From the NCBI RefSeq assembly GCF_002607855.1, contig NZ_AWQQ01000037.1, positions 60,128 through 124,127 on the forward strand: a stretch of 64,000 bases of DNA, read 5' to 3'. A program made the position numbers and the translations under genes. Below, one piece after another: positions 9,207 to 19,447 of this stretch (position 1 is its first letter; each line of letters starts with the position of its first letter). Under the pieces are notes generated by a model. The model worked only from the letters and a program-made list of their open reading frames with translations, did not search any database and was not told where the DNA came from. Source of the DNA: Desulforamulus profundi. GTDB taxonomy: Bacteria; Bacillota_B; Desulfotomaculia; Desulfotomaculales; Desulfotomaculaceae.

Positions 9207-10410
9207 TTAAAGAGCGAATTCTTCGCTGGTGCCGTTGTTGTAAAAATAAATCACACGGGAAGCGCCAAGAATTCTGGCCTCGGACCTGGCTTTGGCGGGG
9301 GGATATTCAAACAAGGCGGTCACTACTTTGAGTCCCTGCTTTCTTAATTCCCGGGTAGCCTCCAGGCCCTGGCCATACTTTCATCCTCCCAGGCCACCAG
9401 TACGTCCGTCATTGGTTCCTCCGGCGGTCCCTGCAGCCGTTCCAAAGCCACCAGCACCCGCTCCAGGTTGACAGCAAAGCCGGTGGCCGGCATGGGATAA
9501 CTAAAGTGCGCCAGCAGTTGATTATACCGGCCGCCGCCGCAGATGGGGAAGCCCATGGCCACGGTATAGCCTTCAAAGACCAGGCCCGTATAATAGTCCA
9601 GTCCCCGCAGCAGCCCTAAATCAAGGTAATATATCGCTCCACCCCGTAACAGGCAATCCCCTGGTATAACTGCCGCAGGTTCTCGATGGCATCCGAGGCC
9701 GGGCCCTCCTGGGCCAGTTCCGTCGCCCTGTCCAGAATTTCCGGTCCACCCCGCAATTCAATGAGATCCAGCGCCCGCCTGGCTTCCTCCGGGGTAGCGG
9801 CATGGGAGGCGAAAATCTCTTCTACCTTTACGAAATCCTTGTTTCCCAGAGCTTCCTTTAGGTCTTGGGCCACCTCTTTGGGTAAACCCAACTGCTCCAC
9901 CAGCCCGTGGAAGATCCCCACATGGCCGATACTGATTTGAAAATCTCCCAGCCCGGTTTTCATTAAATATTCGGTCACCAGCGCCACCACTTCGGCATCT
10001 GCCTCCGGTGACGAGGTTCCCATCAATTCCACCCCGGCCTGGTTAAATTCCCTCTGCCTGCCTACCTGGGGCTGCTCGTAATTAAACACATTGGCCAGGT
10101 AAAACAGCCGCAGGGGTGGTGTAACTCCCTTCATCCGGGTGGCCACCAGCCGTGCTATGGGCCGGGTCATATCCGGTCGCAGGGCCATCAGGTGGCCCTG
10201 GCGGTCAAGAAATTTAAAAAATTTGTCTTCCTGGATTTCTTCCGAAGCAAGGTTCTCCATATATTCAAAGGTAGGGGTTACCACCTCTTTATAACCCCAA
10301 CCCTCAACCAGCTTGCTAAACTGATCCTTTAGTCCCCTCATCCGGTGGGCCTCCGCCGGCAGGACATCCCTTACCCCCGGGGCCAAACGTCCAAATCTGC
10401 TGGATATCAT
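9207..10410 (-). CDS. hisZ: ATP phosphoribosyltransferase regulatory subunit HisZ (two single-base deletions)
   Basis: HisRS-like paralogue that binds short HisG and confers histidine feedback. Seen: MALRPDMTRPIARLVAT (motif 2 type), EFNQAGVELMG, GGGRYNQLL and, at the end, a region typical of HisZ rather than a tRNA-binding domain. Two breaks are repaired by one C at ~9625 (ACCCTTGATTTAGGG) and one C at ~9371 (ATGGCCCAGGGC). The result is 401 residues, including LDYYTGLVFEGY, ending ...TSEEFAL. Start ATG at 10410 after GAGGTGA. It follows yerC by 16 bases. Confidence 0.9.
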
Positions 10411-10426
10411 TGCTTCACCTCTTATC

Positions 10427-10744
10427 CTAATTATCCTCTTTCAGTGGGCCGGGATCCGGCAGCCGGGACAGTACCAGCTTATAGCCGTCGGCGCCGTAGT
10501 TCAAACAACGTTTCACCCGGCTGATGGTGGCGGTGCTGGCACCGGTCTTGCCGGCAATCTCGCCATAGGTACGGTTGGCCTCCAGCATCTTGGCCACCTC
10601 CAACCGCTGGGCCAGAGAGCGCAGCTCGGAAACCGTACAGATGTCCTCAAAGAACCGGTAGCACTCGTCGATATCTTTCAAGGTAAGAATAGCCTGGAAC
10701 AGGCGGTCATTTAATTTATCTCTTAGCTTCCCAGTATACTCCAA
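10427..10744 (-). CDS. yerC: TrpR-like YerC/YecD family regulator
   Basis: 105-residue helical protein of the YerC/YecD family, related to TrpR. The C-terminal helix-turn-helix is visible: RTYGEIAGKTGASTATISRVKRCLNYG. Known of the family: some members are predicted histidine-biosynthesis regulators; the biochemistry is little studied. Here it is the first gene of the unit and co-transcribed with hisZ, and the hisG promoter has a palindrome, which together support a role in his control. TTG start with AGGAGGG eight bases upstream. Frame intact. Confidence 0.88.
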   Translation of the reverse strand: MEYTGKLRDKLNDRLFQAILTLKDIDECYRFFEDICTVSELRSLAQRLEVAKMLEANRTYGEIAGKTGASTATISRVKRCLNYGADGYKLVLSRLPDPGPLKEDN

Positions 10745-10911
10745 GGAAATCCCTCCTGTGTTATCTTTTATTATGACCAGGAAAAGCCTTCCCCATCTTT
10801 TCTATTCCCCTTTTCGACGTTAAAGAGTTAAATCCTTTATTAATTTATTATTGTAACGAAAGAAAATGCTGTACTGAAATTTTTTCATACAACTCAGGAA
10901 AAAGTCTATGA
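10745..10911 (-). promoter_or_regulatory. yerC leader with possible -10 box
   Basis: The 167 bases before yerC are AT-rich. A TACAAT (5/6 to the -10 consensus) lies at 10850-10855 on the minus strand, about 105 bases before the start codon; a matching -35 is weak (TTTCAG, 18-base spacer). I see no T-box (no specifier-loop or TGGNACC element) and no histidine-rich leader peptide. Confidence 0.35.
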
Positions 10912-11127
10912 ATAGGGTCGGACAGGTTATATAATAGCATCTACGAGCAAACTGCCAGGCTGACTGAGTACTGCGAGGAAACAAGGAAGAGGTTATCTGA
11001 CTTGGGACATGACAATTATCACACCCTGGCGATGGTTAGCAGGCACGAGGCGAGGTTTTTGGCTATGAGAAACAAAGGAATAAACGAGGAACAAAAGAAC
11101 AAATTCGCTTTTGGGCGAATAACTTAG
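10912..11127 (+). pseudogene. Unidentified coding remnant ending in a palindrome
   Basis: An open frame of 71 codons on the plus strand with no usable start near its beginning. Its translation looks like real protein (contains YEQTARLTEYCEETRKRL and SRHEARFLAMRNKG), unlike the antisense shadows elsewhere. It ends in TAG inside a strong hairpin. A TGA lies just upstream in frame. An ATG at 10908 with AGGA before it is in another frame, so this may be the 3' end of a broken or frameshifted gene. I do not recognise the family. It is the only plus-strand coding signal between the his and pur operons. Confidence 0.45.
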
Positions 11128-11148
11128 GTACCAGGTACTTAAGTTATT
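11118..11148. repeat. REP-like hairpin at the end of the remnant
   Basis: AATAACTTA/TAAGTTATT (9 bp), a G-T pair, and GTAC/GTAC with a CAG loop make a 14-bp stem. It contains the remnant's stop codon. It could be a terminator for the remnant (only weak T tract after it) or a REP-type palindrome. Confidence 0.6.
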
Positions 11149-11168
11149 AAGATTATAATTTCCTAAAC

Positions 11169-11194
11169 AAAAAAGGGGCTTAACGCCCCTTTTT
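11169..11194 (-). terminator. Terminator of the purine operon (bidirectional)
   Basis: AAAAAGGGGC/GCCCCTTTTT stem with a TTAAC loop directly after the purD stop; T runs on both strands. It closes the long pur operon. Confidence 0.95.
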
Positions 11195-11196
11195 CT

Positions 11197-12465
11197 TTAG
11201 CTCCTGTTGATCGCCTTTTGACCGATATCCTTCCGATAATGCGCCCCTTCAAAATGAAGGGCCGCCACTCCCTGGTAGACCAGGGTAATGGCCTCGGGAA
11301 TGTCCCTGCCGGTGGCGGTGACACCCAGCACCCTGCCGCCGGCGGTAACGACTTTGCCTTCCCGCCGGGCAGTTCCCGCGTGAAACACCTCCACACCGGC
11401 GGGCACCTGGTCGAAACCTTTGATTTCTTTTCCCTTTTCATATTTGCCGGGGTATCCCCCGGCAGCCATAACCACACAGACCGCCGCTCCCTCTTTCCAT
11501 TGGACCGGCTGTTGGGCCAGGCGTCCCTCCAAAATGGCTTCAATGATATCCACCAGGTCTGTCTCCAGCAGGCTCAGCACAGGCTGGGTCTCGGGATCAC
11601 CAAACCGGGCATTGAACTCCAGCACCTTCGGCCCGTCCCGGGTGACCATCAGCCCGGCATACAAAACGCCCCGGTAATGCCTGCCTTCGGCAGCCATGGC
11701 CCGGACGGTGGGATAGAGAACTTCTCTCTCCACTGTTTCCGCCAGTTCCGGTGTGTAGACCGGCGCCGGCGCGTAGGCGCCCATGCCCCCGGTGTTGGGG
11801 CCGGTGTCGTTGTCCCCCACCCGCTTGTGGTCCTGGGAGGCCAGCATGGGAACAATGGTTTCCCCGTCCACAAAGGCCAGCACGCTGACCTCCTCACCTT
11901 GCAAAAACTCTTCAATAACCACCCTGTCCCCGGCCCGGCCAAAGGCCCGCTCAGCCATGATGATGTCCACAGCCGCCAGGGCTGTCTCATCGTCCATGGC
12001 CACAATGACGCCCTTGCCCGCCGCCAGGCCGTCGGCCTTGATGACGCAGGGAGCGCCGTACTTTTTAACATACTCCCGGGCTTCCTCCGCCCTGTCAAAG
12101 GTGGCGTAACGGGCCGTGGGGATGTTGTATTTCGCCATCAGGTCCTTGGCCAGGGCTTTGCTGCCCTCAATTTCAGCGGCTGCCTTGGAAGGACCGAATA
12201 TTTTCAAGCCCTCTTTTTCAAACAAATCCACAATGCCATTGGTCAAAGGTATTTCCGGTCCCACCACTGTAAGATCAATTTGCTCCTGTTTGGCAAACTC
12301 CAGCAGGCCGTTGATATCCTCCGCCGGAACGTTCACACAGGTGGCCAAACTGCTGATCCCGGCATTGCCGGGCGCGCAAAAGACCTGATCCACCCTGGGG
12401 CTTTGCCGGAGTTTCCATACCAGCGCATGTTCCCGGCCGCCGCCGCCAACCACCAATATCTTCAT
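11197..12465 (-). CDS. purD: Phosphoribosylamine-glycine ligase (GAR synthetase)
   Basis: ATP-grasp enzyme of purine step 2. Seen: KILVVGGGGREHAL at the start, IKADGLAAGKGV, QDHKRVGDNDTGPNTGGMGAY and FNARFGDPETQPVL (metal site). About 422 residues, frame intact. I choose ATG at 12465, since the GTG four codons upstream leaves no room for a ribosome site; GGAG lies 11 bases before this ATG. Last gene of the pur operon, followed at once by a terminator. Confidence 0.97.
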   Translation of the reverse strand: MKILVVGGGGREHALVWKLRQSPRVDQVFCAPGNAGISSLATCVNVPAEDINGLLEFAKQEQIDLTVVGPEIPLTNGIVDLFEKEGLKIFGPSKAAAEIEGSKALAKDLMAKYNIPTARYATFDRAEEAREYVKKYGAPCVIKADGLAAGKGVIVAMDDETALAAVDIIMAERAFGRAGDRVVIEEFLQGEEVSVLAFVDGETIVPMLASQDHKRVGDNDTGPNTGGMGAYAPAPVYTPELAETVEREVLYPTVRAMAAEGRHYRGVLYAGLMVTRDGPKVLEFNARFGDPETQPVLSLLETDLVDIIEAILEGRLAQQPVQWKEGAAVCVVMAAGGYPGKYEKGKEIKGFDQVPAGVEVFHAGTARREGKVVTAGGRVLGVTATGRDIPEAITLVYQGVAALHFEGAHYRKDIGQKAINRS

Positions 12466-12520
12466 TGCATGTACCACTCCACTTATTTTTTAGCCTTAAA
12501 TTAAGGTTACGATGACCAAA

Positions 12521-14061
12521 TTAGTGTTTAAAATGCCGCAGGCCGGTAAACACCATGGCGATGCCATGCTCATTGCAGGCCTGGATGGACTCCTCATCCC
12601 GAATGGAGCCGCCCGGCTGAATGATGGCGGTAACACCTGCTTTGGCTGCCTCATCCACGGTATCCCGGAAGGGGAAGAAGGCATCGCTGGCCAGTACAGC
12701 TCCTTTGGCCTTGTCAGCGGCCTGTTCAAAGGCGATGCGTGCGGAACCCACCCGGTTCATCTGACCGGCGCCAACCCCGATCACCTGACCGTCTTTGGAA
12801 AGCACGATGGCGTTGGACTTAACGTGCTTTACCACCGCCATGGCGAAGATCATTTCCTTTAACTCTTCCGCTGAAGGCTGGCGTTCGGTCACAACCTTGA
12901 GCTCAGCCGGATCGGCAACCACCCTGTCTGCCTCCTGCACCAGCAGACCGCCGTTTACCTTTCTCACTTCCAGAACATCACGGGTCTGTTCCGTCAAATC
13001 GCCGGTCTTGAGAAGCCGCAGGTTTGCTTTCTTCCTTAATATCTCCAGGGCATCGGCGGTAAAATCCGGGGCCACCACGGCCTCCAGGAAAATTTGAGAC
13101 ATCTCGTTGGCGGTGTCGGCATCAACGCTTCTATTGCATGCCACAATGCCGCCAAAGGCGGAAACAGGATCCGTTTCAAAGGCTTTTTTATAAGCCGCCA
13201 CCAGAGATTCAGCGGTAGCGGTGCCGCAGGGATTGTTATGTTTTATAATCACGGCGCAGGGGTCGCTGAATTCCCGCACCAGTTCCAGGGCACTGTTGGC
13301 GTCCAGAATATTATTATAGGAAAGTTCTTTGCCATGGAGTTGTTCCGCGTTGGCAATGCAGGGGCCGCTAATGGCAGGGTCCCTGTAAAAAGCCGCTTTC
13401 TGGTGGGGGTTCTCCCCGTAACGCAGGTTTTGTGCCTTGACCAGGGACAGGTTGAATTCCGGCTGAAATTCCTCTGTGCCAATGACGCCGTTCAGGTAGT
13501 TGGCAATGGCCGTATCGTAAGCGGCTGTATGGGCAAAGGCTTCCCCGGCCAGCTCCAGGCGCAGGGGAGCGGCAAGTTCTCCCTCCTTCTCCAGGGCTTC
13601 AAGCACCTGGCCATAGCGCTGCGGATTTACCACGATGCCCACATAGGCGTGGTTTTTGGCGGCCGCCCGCACCATGGTGGGACCGCCGATATCAATATTT
13701 TCGATGGCATCGGCCAGTGTCACCCCGGGCCGGGCGATGGTTTCACGGAAGGGATAGAGGTTGACCACCACCAGGTCGATGGGGGTAATTTGATGCTCCC
13801 TTAACTGGTTTAAGTGCTCCTCGGTCCGCAGGGCCAGGATGCCGCCGTGCACATTGGGGTGCATGGTTTTCACCCGACCACCCAGGATCTCCGGAAAACC
13901 GGTTACATCGGAAATATAGACCACCGGCACGCCGGCCTCCCGCAGGGTTTTTGCCGTGCCGCCGGTGGAAACAATTTCAACCCCCAGGCTGACAGCCCCC
14001 GGGCAAATTCCACCAGCCCGGTTTTATCCGATACACTAAGTAAAGCGCGTTTAATTTTCAC
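12521..14061 (-). CDS. purH: Bifunctional AICAR formyltransferase / IMP cyclohydrolase (one single-base deletion)
   Basis: Catalyses the last two steps to IMP. The N-terminal IMP cyclohydrolase starts [16 protein letters not shown] and the C-terminal AICAR transformylase has [11 protein letters not shown] and the final [10 protein letters not shown]. The first ~40 codons are in another frame; adding one G to the G run at 13981-13985 joins them, giving 513 residues. GTG at 14061 (or TTG one codon earlier) overlaps the purN stop. Its substrate AICAR is also released by HisF next door. Confidence 0.94.
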
Positions 14062-14688
14062 CAATACCACGCCCCTTATTTTTATCTATAAACACTTTTC
14101 TCCCTTGCACCCGCAAACGTCCCTGGGCATACAGTTTGACAGCCTCGGGATAGAGCCGGTGCTCTTGCTCGAGAATCCTGGCTGCCAGGGTTTCTTCCGT
14201 ATCGTCATCCAAAACCGGCACCGCCGCCTGCAAAATAATGGGACCGGTATCCATGCCTTCGTCCACAAGATGAACGGTACAGCCGGAGATCTTTACCCCG
14301 TAAGCCAGGGCGTCCCTTTGACCGTGCAGGCCGGGAAAGGAAGGCAGCAGTGCGGGATGAATGTTCATAATCCTGTTGGGGAAGGCCTTCAGCAGGGGTT
14401 CCCCCACCAAACGCATGTAGCCCGCCAGGCAGACCAGTTGAACCCCGTGGTCCTGTAGAATCTTCACCACGGCTCTTTCGTAGTCCCCTTTGCTCTCAAA
14501 GGCCTTGAGGTCTACCAAACAGGCAGGAATGCCCGCCGTTTTGGCCCGTTCCAGGCATAGGCCCCGGGCTTGTCACTGATGACCACCGCCACTTCCGCCG
14601 GGATTAAACCCTGCCGGCACTGGTCCATGATTGATTGAAGGTTGGATCCCCGGCCGGAAGCCAGCACACCTACACGTAGTTTTCCCAT
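14051..14688 (-). CDS. purN: GAR formyltransferase PurN (one single-base deletion)
   Basis: 10-formyl-THF-dependent GAR transformylase. Seen: VGVLASGRGSNLQ at the start, NIHPALLPSFPGLHG with catalytic His, and HLVDEGMDTGPII with catalytic Asp. A break after the first ~45 codons is mended by one C at ~14554 (GCCCTGGAACGG), giving 212 residues. ATG has GGGAGA seven bases upstream. 3' end overlaps purH. Confidence 0.94.
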
Positions 14689-14728
14689 GATTTATCTCCC
14701 AAAAAACAAATACAGTAATAAGTAAAAG

Positions 14729-14762
14729 TCAAACTTCGAACATCGAGCCTCTAACCTCGAAT
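14729..14762. repeat. Degenerate TTCGA/GAGGTTAGAGG intergenic repeat
   Basis: Between purN and purM: short motifs TTCGAGGTTAGAGG and CGATGTTCGAAG in tandem. The purM stop codon lies inside. Similar purine-rich microrepeats recur at 21366-21460 and 26990-27010. Confidence 0.45.
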
Positions 14763-15801
14763 ATACTCTACCACCGGGTCTCCTGTTTCAACCCTGCCGA
14801 TGCGGTAGGCAGTTTCACCCAGGTTTTCCAGTTCTTGCAGCACCAACGGGGCCTGCTCCGGGGACACCACCAGGACCATGCCGATACCCATGTTGAAGGT
14901 GCGCAGCATCTCTTCTTCCGCCACCTGGCCAATCTGCCGGATCAACTGAAAGACAGGCGGCACCGGCCAGGCTGCACGGTCCAGCACCACCTTCACCCCC
15001 CGGGGCAGAATCCTGGGAATGTTTTCGGTCAGGCCGCCCCCGGTAATATGGGCCAACCCCTTGATCTTGAATTGTTCCAGCAGCGGCAGGACCGCTTTCA
15101 CATAAATGCGGGTGGGGGTCAGCAGTTCTTCCCCCACGGTACGATCCAGTTCCTGCACAAAATCGCTTACCTGGTAGCCCGCCACTTCCAGCAGGGCCTT
15201 GCGGGCCAGGGAATAACCGTTGCTGTGCAGTCCCGAGGAGGGCAGACCGATTACCACGTCCCCGGCAGTTATGTTTTTCCCGTCAATGATTTTACTGCGG
15301 TCCACGACACCCACCGCAAAACCGGCAATGTCGTACTCCTCTTCGGCGTAAAAGCCCGGCATCTCGGCGGTTTCCCCGCCGATCAGGCACAGCCGGCCTG
15401 GCGGCAGCTTCGGCCACGCCGCTGACAATGTCCGCCACCCTTTCCGGGACCAGCTTCCCCACCGCCAGGTAATCCAAGAAAAACAGCGGTTCCGCCCCCT
15501 GCACCAGAATATCGTTGACGCACATGGCCACCGCATCAACGCCGATGGTGTTATGAATACCCGTTAGCTGGGCCACCCGGAGTTTGGTGCCCACGCCGTC
15601 GGTGCCGGAGACCAGGACCGGTTCCTTGTATTTTACGGTGTCCAGGGCAAACAGCCCGCCGAAACCGCCGATGTCGGTAAGCACCCCCGGGCGGCAGGTG
15701 CTGCGCACCGCCTGCTTCATAAGAGACACCGCCCGGTTGCCGGCTTCTATGTCCACCCCCGCTCCGGCGTAGGTGAGGGGTTGTAATTTTTGCAAAGACA
15801 T
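14751..15801 (-). CDS. purM: AIR synthetase PurM (two single-base deletions)
   Basis: FGAM cycloligase making AIR. N-terminal frame: [26 protein letters not shown] and [14 protein letters not shown]-terminal frame: [27 protein letters not shown] and [13 protein letters not shown]. The two are joined by adding one G near 15408 (GAAGGCTGCC) and one C near 15386 (GCCCTGATCGGC), giving 350 residues of the expected sequence. Lies between purF and purN in the pur operon. Confidence 0.93.
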
Positions 15802-15813
15802 GGGTACACTCCC

Positions 15814-17238
15814 CTATTCCAAACTGTATTTGCCGCTCTCCTTTGGCTTGGGCACTTCCACCGGGTAGTTGCCGTTAAAGCAGGCGGTGCAGAAGTGGTC
15901 TTGCTTGGGCGCAAAGATGTCCAGCAGCCCCTCCAGGCTCAGGTAATGCAGACCGTCCGCATTGATGCTGCGCCGGATCTCTTCCAGAGGCTTCTGGGCC
16001 GCAATGAGTTCCTGTTCATCCGAGGTGTCGATGCCGTAGTAACAGGACCGCAGCACCGGCGGGGAGCTGACGCACAGGTGCACTTCCCTGGCTCCGGCCT
16101 CCCGCAGCATGGCCACCAGTTTTTGACTGGTGGTGCCCCGCACGATGGAGTCATCCACCATGACCACCCGCTTCCCCTGCAGCACTTCCCGGATGGGGTT
16201 CAGCTTCAATCTGACACCGATTTCACGCATTTCCTGGGTGGGCTGAATGAAGGTGCGGCCAATATAGCGGTTTTTCATCAGCCCCTCTTCAAAGGGTATG
16301 CCGGATTCCTCGGCATAGCCCCTGGCCGCGGCAGTACCGGAGTCCGGTACCGGAATGACAATATCCGCTTCCACCGGGTACTCCCTGGCCAACTGGCGTC
16401 CCATCTCCCGGCGTACTTTGTTCACATTAAAACTGTCCATGGTGCTGTCCGGCCGGGCAAAGTAAATATATTCAAAAATACAGTGGGCCGGGTTGTGCGC
16501 TTGAAAGCCCCGGGTGGAGGTCAGACCCGCACGGTCAATGCGGATGATCTCCCCGGGTTCCACATCCCGCAGGAAGGTGGCCCCCACCGTGGTCAGGGCG
16601 CAGGATTCCGACGCGACGACATAGCTGTCCCCCAGACGGCCCAGGCACAGGGGCCGGAAGCCGTGGGGGTCCCGGGCGGCGTACAGGGCGTTCTCGGTGA
16701 TAATGAGCAAGGAGTATGCCCCTTTAACATCAATCATGCATTTCATCAGGGCTTCTTCCAGACTGTTGGCATTGTAGCGGGCAATCAGGTTCACCAGCAC
16801 CTCACTGTCGGTGGAGGACTGGAACACCGAGCCGGTGGAGGCAAGCTGTGCCCTCAAGTCGGTAATGTTGGTTAAATTGCCGTTATGGGCCAAACCCAGC
16901 ATGCCTTTGGCATAGCGAAACACCAGGGGCTGGGCATTGAGGGGCTGGCTGGCGCCGGTGGTGGAATAGCGGACATGACCGATGGCCACATGGCCGCAGA
17001 ATTGATCCAGCGTATGCTCGGTAAACACCTCCGGCACCAGGCCCATTCCTTTGTGCAGCTGTACCTGCCTGCCGTCCGCCACCGCAATGCCGGCGCTTTC
17101 CTGTCCCCGGTGCTGCAGGGCGTACAGACCGTAATAGGTAACCCTGGCCACATCCAGCCCGGGAGCGTAGAGCCCGAAAACACCGCACTCTTCAACGGGT
17201 TTGTCCGGCAGCACAAAGGGATTTACTTCATTAAACAT
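15814..17238 (-). CDS. purF: Amidophosphoribosyltransferase (PRPP amidotransferase)
   Basis: Committed step of purine synthesis: PRPP + glutamine to phosphoribosylamine. The first 17 residues are a propeptide; Cys18 in EECGVFG becomes the N-terminal nucleophile. Seen: PRPP loop VVMVDDSIVRGTTS, and cysteines in SSPPVLRSCYYGID and HFCTACFNGNYP that fit the [4Fe-4S] type of Bacillus PurF. 474 residues, frame intact. Its ATG overlaps the end of purL by 16 bases. Confidence 0.97.
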   Translation of the reverse strand: MFNEVNPFVLPDKPVEECGVFGLYAPGLDVARVTYYGLYALQHRGQESAGIAVADGRQVQLHKGMGLVPEVFTEHTLDQFCGHVAIGHVRYSTTGASQPLNAQPLVFRYAKGMLGLAHNGNLTNITDLRAQLASTGSVFQSSTDSEVLVNLIARYNANSLEEALMKCMIDVKGAYSLLIITENALYAARDPHGFRPLCLGRLGDSYVVASESCALTTVGATFLRDVEPGEIIRIDRAGLTSTRGFQAHNPAHCIFEYIYFARPDSTMDSFNVNKVRREMGRQLAREYPVEADIVIPVPDSGTAAARGYAEESGIPFEEGLMKNRYIGRTFIQPTQEMREIGVRLKLNPIREVLQGKRVVMVDDSIVRGTTSQKLVAMLREAGAREVHLCVSSPPVLRSCYYGIDTSDEQELIAAQKPLEEIRRSINADGLHYLSLEGLLDIFAPKQDHFCTACFNGNYPVEVPKPKESGKYSLE

Positions 17239-19447
17239 GGTATCGCCCCCAGCCAGGTTTCTTCCATCTTTGTCACGGGCAGGTTTACTAAATTGCCGCC
17301 GCAGCCGGTGCAGCCGGGATTCACCACATTCAGGACCAGTGAGTCGCCTCCCACGCTGCCCAGCTGGGTATAGGGAACGCCGGCGTCCACCAGTTTCTTC
17401 ACCAGCTCAACGCCTTTGTCTCTGTTAACGCTAATTATGATGCGGGACTGGGACTCGCCAAAAAGCAGGGCATCGCCCCTGAAACGGCGCACCATGGTGA
17501 TTTCCGCGCCAATGCCGCCGGAAATGCAGCATTCGGCCAGGGCCACCGCCAACCCACCTTCGGAGCAGTCGTGGGCAGATTTTATGAGCCCGCTCTGGAT
17601 TTCTTCAAGCACAAACTTTTGCACTTTTTTCTCCAACTCTAAATTAAGAACCGGGGGTTTTCCTTTTTCCAGGCCGAAATGAACTTTCAGGTACTCGCTG
17701 CCACCCAGTTCCGGTAGGTTTTCGCCAATGAGGAAAATGGCATCTCCCTCTTGCTGAAAGCCCTGGGTGCAAACTTTATCCAGGTCTTCCACCAGGCCAA
17801 CCATGCCGATGGTGGGCGTGGGATAAACCGCGTTGCCCCTGGTTTCGTTGTATAGACTCACGTTGCCGCCGGTTACCGGGGTTTCCAAAGTCCGGCAGGC
17901 CTCGGCCATGCTTCAATGCACTGCCAGAAGGTCCACATGACTTCCGGCTTTTCCGGGTTGCCAAAGTTCAGGCAGTTGGTGATGGCCAGGGGCCTGGCGC
18001 CGGAACAGACCAGATTGCGGGCAGCCTCCGCCACCGCAATGGCAGCGCCGGTTTTGGGGTCCAGGTAGCAGTAACGACCGTTGCAGTCGGTGGTCATGGC
18101 AATCCCCTTTTTGGTGCCCTTCACCCGTAGAACCGCAGCATCGGAACCGGGCTGTACCACCGTATTGAGACCCACCATGTAATCGTATTGCTTGTAAGCA
18201 TATTCCTTGCTGGCAATGTTGGGGGAAGCCAGTAATTTCAGCAGCACTTCGTTATAATCGTGCGGCATATTGAGGGAATCCACCGGGTAGTTTTGCACTT
18301 CTTCCAGATAAGCCGGCACCCGGGTGGGACGGTGATAAACCGGCGCCTCTTCCGTTAAAGCCCTGGCGGGAATCTCCGCCACCACCTGGGCGCCTTCCTT
18401 TAAACGAAGAATACCGTCACCGGTAACCTGACCCACCACCACGGCGTCCAGATCCCATTTGGCAAAAATCTCTTTTACCTTTTCTTCAGTGCCTTTCTCT
18501 ACCACCAGCAGCATCCGCTCCTGGGATTCCGAAAGCATCAATTCATAGGGGGTCATACCCTCTTCCCGCCTGGGCACCAGGGCCAGGTCCATTTCCAGCC
18601 CGGTGCCGGCCCGGCTGGCCATTTCACAGGAAGAACTGGTGAGACCCGCCGCTCCCATATCTTGAATGCCCACCACGTAGCCGGTTTTGATGACTTCCAG
18701 GCAGGCCTCCAGCAGAAGTTTTTCCATAAAGGGGTCCCCCACCTGAACGGCGGGGCGTCTTTCGGCCGCTTCTTCCGATAACTCCTCGGAGGCGAAGGTG
18801 GCCCCGTGGATGCCGTCGCGGCCCGTTTTGGCGCCCACCACCATGACCGGGTTGCCGATGCCCGCAGCAAGCCCTTTTTTAATATCCTTCTGGTCAATGA
18901 GACCCACGCACATGACATTGACCAGGCAATTGTCTTCATAACTGTCGGCAAAATACACTTCACCGCCCACGGTGGGTACACCGATGCAGTTGCCGTAACC
19001 GCTGATGCCCGCCACCACGCCGTCAAACAGGTAGCGTACCCTGGGCTTGTCCAGTTCCCCGAAGCGCAGGCTGTCCAGCACTGCCACGGGTCTGGCCCCC
19101 ATGGTGAAGATATCCCGTAAAATGCCGCCCACGCCGGTGGCAGCGCCCTGGTAAGGTTCAATGGCAGACGGGTGGTTGTGGCTTTCGATTTTAAAGACCA
19201 CGGCCTGTCCGTCGCCGATATCCACAATGCCGGCATTCTCGCCAGGCCCTTGTAAAATGGCCGGTCCCTCGGTGGGCAGCGTTTTCAAAGCCGGTCGGGA
19301 GGTTTTATAACTGCAGTGCTCCGACCACATGACGGCAAAAATGCCCACTTCCACGTAGTTAGGTTCCCGGCCCAATATTTCTACAATTTTTTCATATTCA
19401 GAGTCGGTCAGGCCCATTTCTCGCCTTACTTTGGGGTCCATCGCCAT
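17223..19447 (-). CDS. purL: FGAM synthase subunit II PurL (one single-base deletion)
   Basis: Small-type PurL that works with PurQ and PurS. Seen: [60 protein letters not shown] and, after the break, [15 protein letters not shown] and [14 protein letters not shown]. One G added at ~17911 (GAAGGCATGGCC) joins the halves into 741 residues, normal for this form. Its ATG directly follows the purQ stop. Confidence 0.95.

Noticed and set aside
10745..10911. T-box leader for histidine genes
   Set aside because: No specifier loop, TGGNACC bulge or terminator/antiterminator pair was found before yerC or hisG.
11218..12504. Long open frame opposite purD (over 400 codons) and similar frames opposite hisB, purF, purH and purB
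   Set aside because: They mirror the codon pattern of GC-rich genes on the other strand, lack ribosome sites and give low-complexity or motif-free products.
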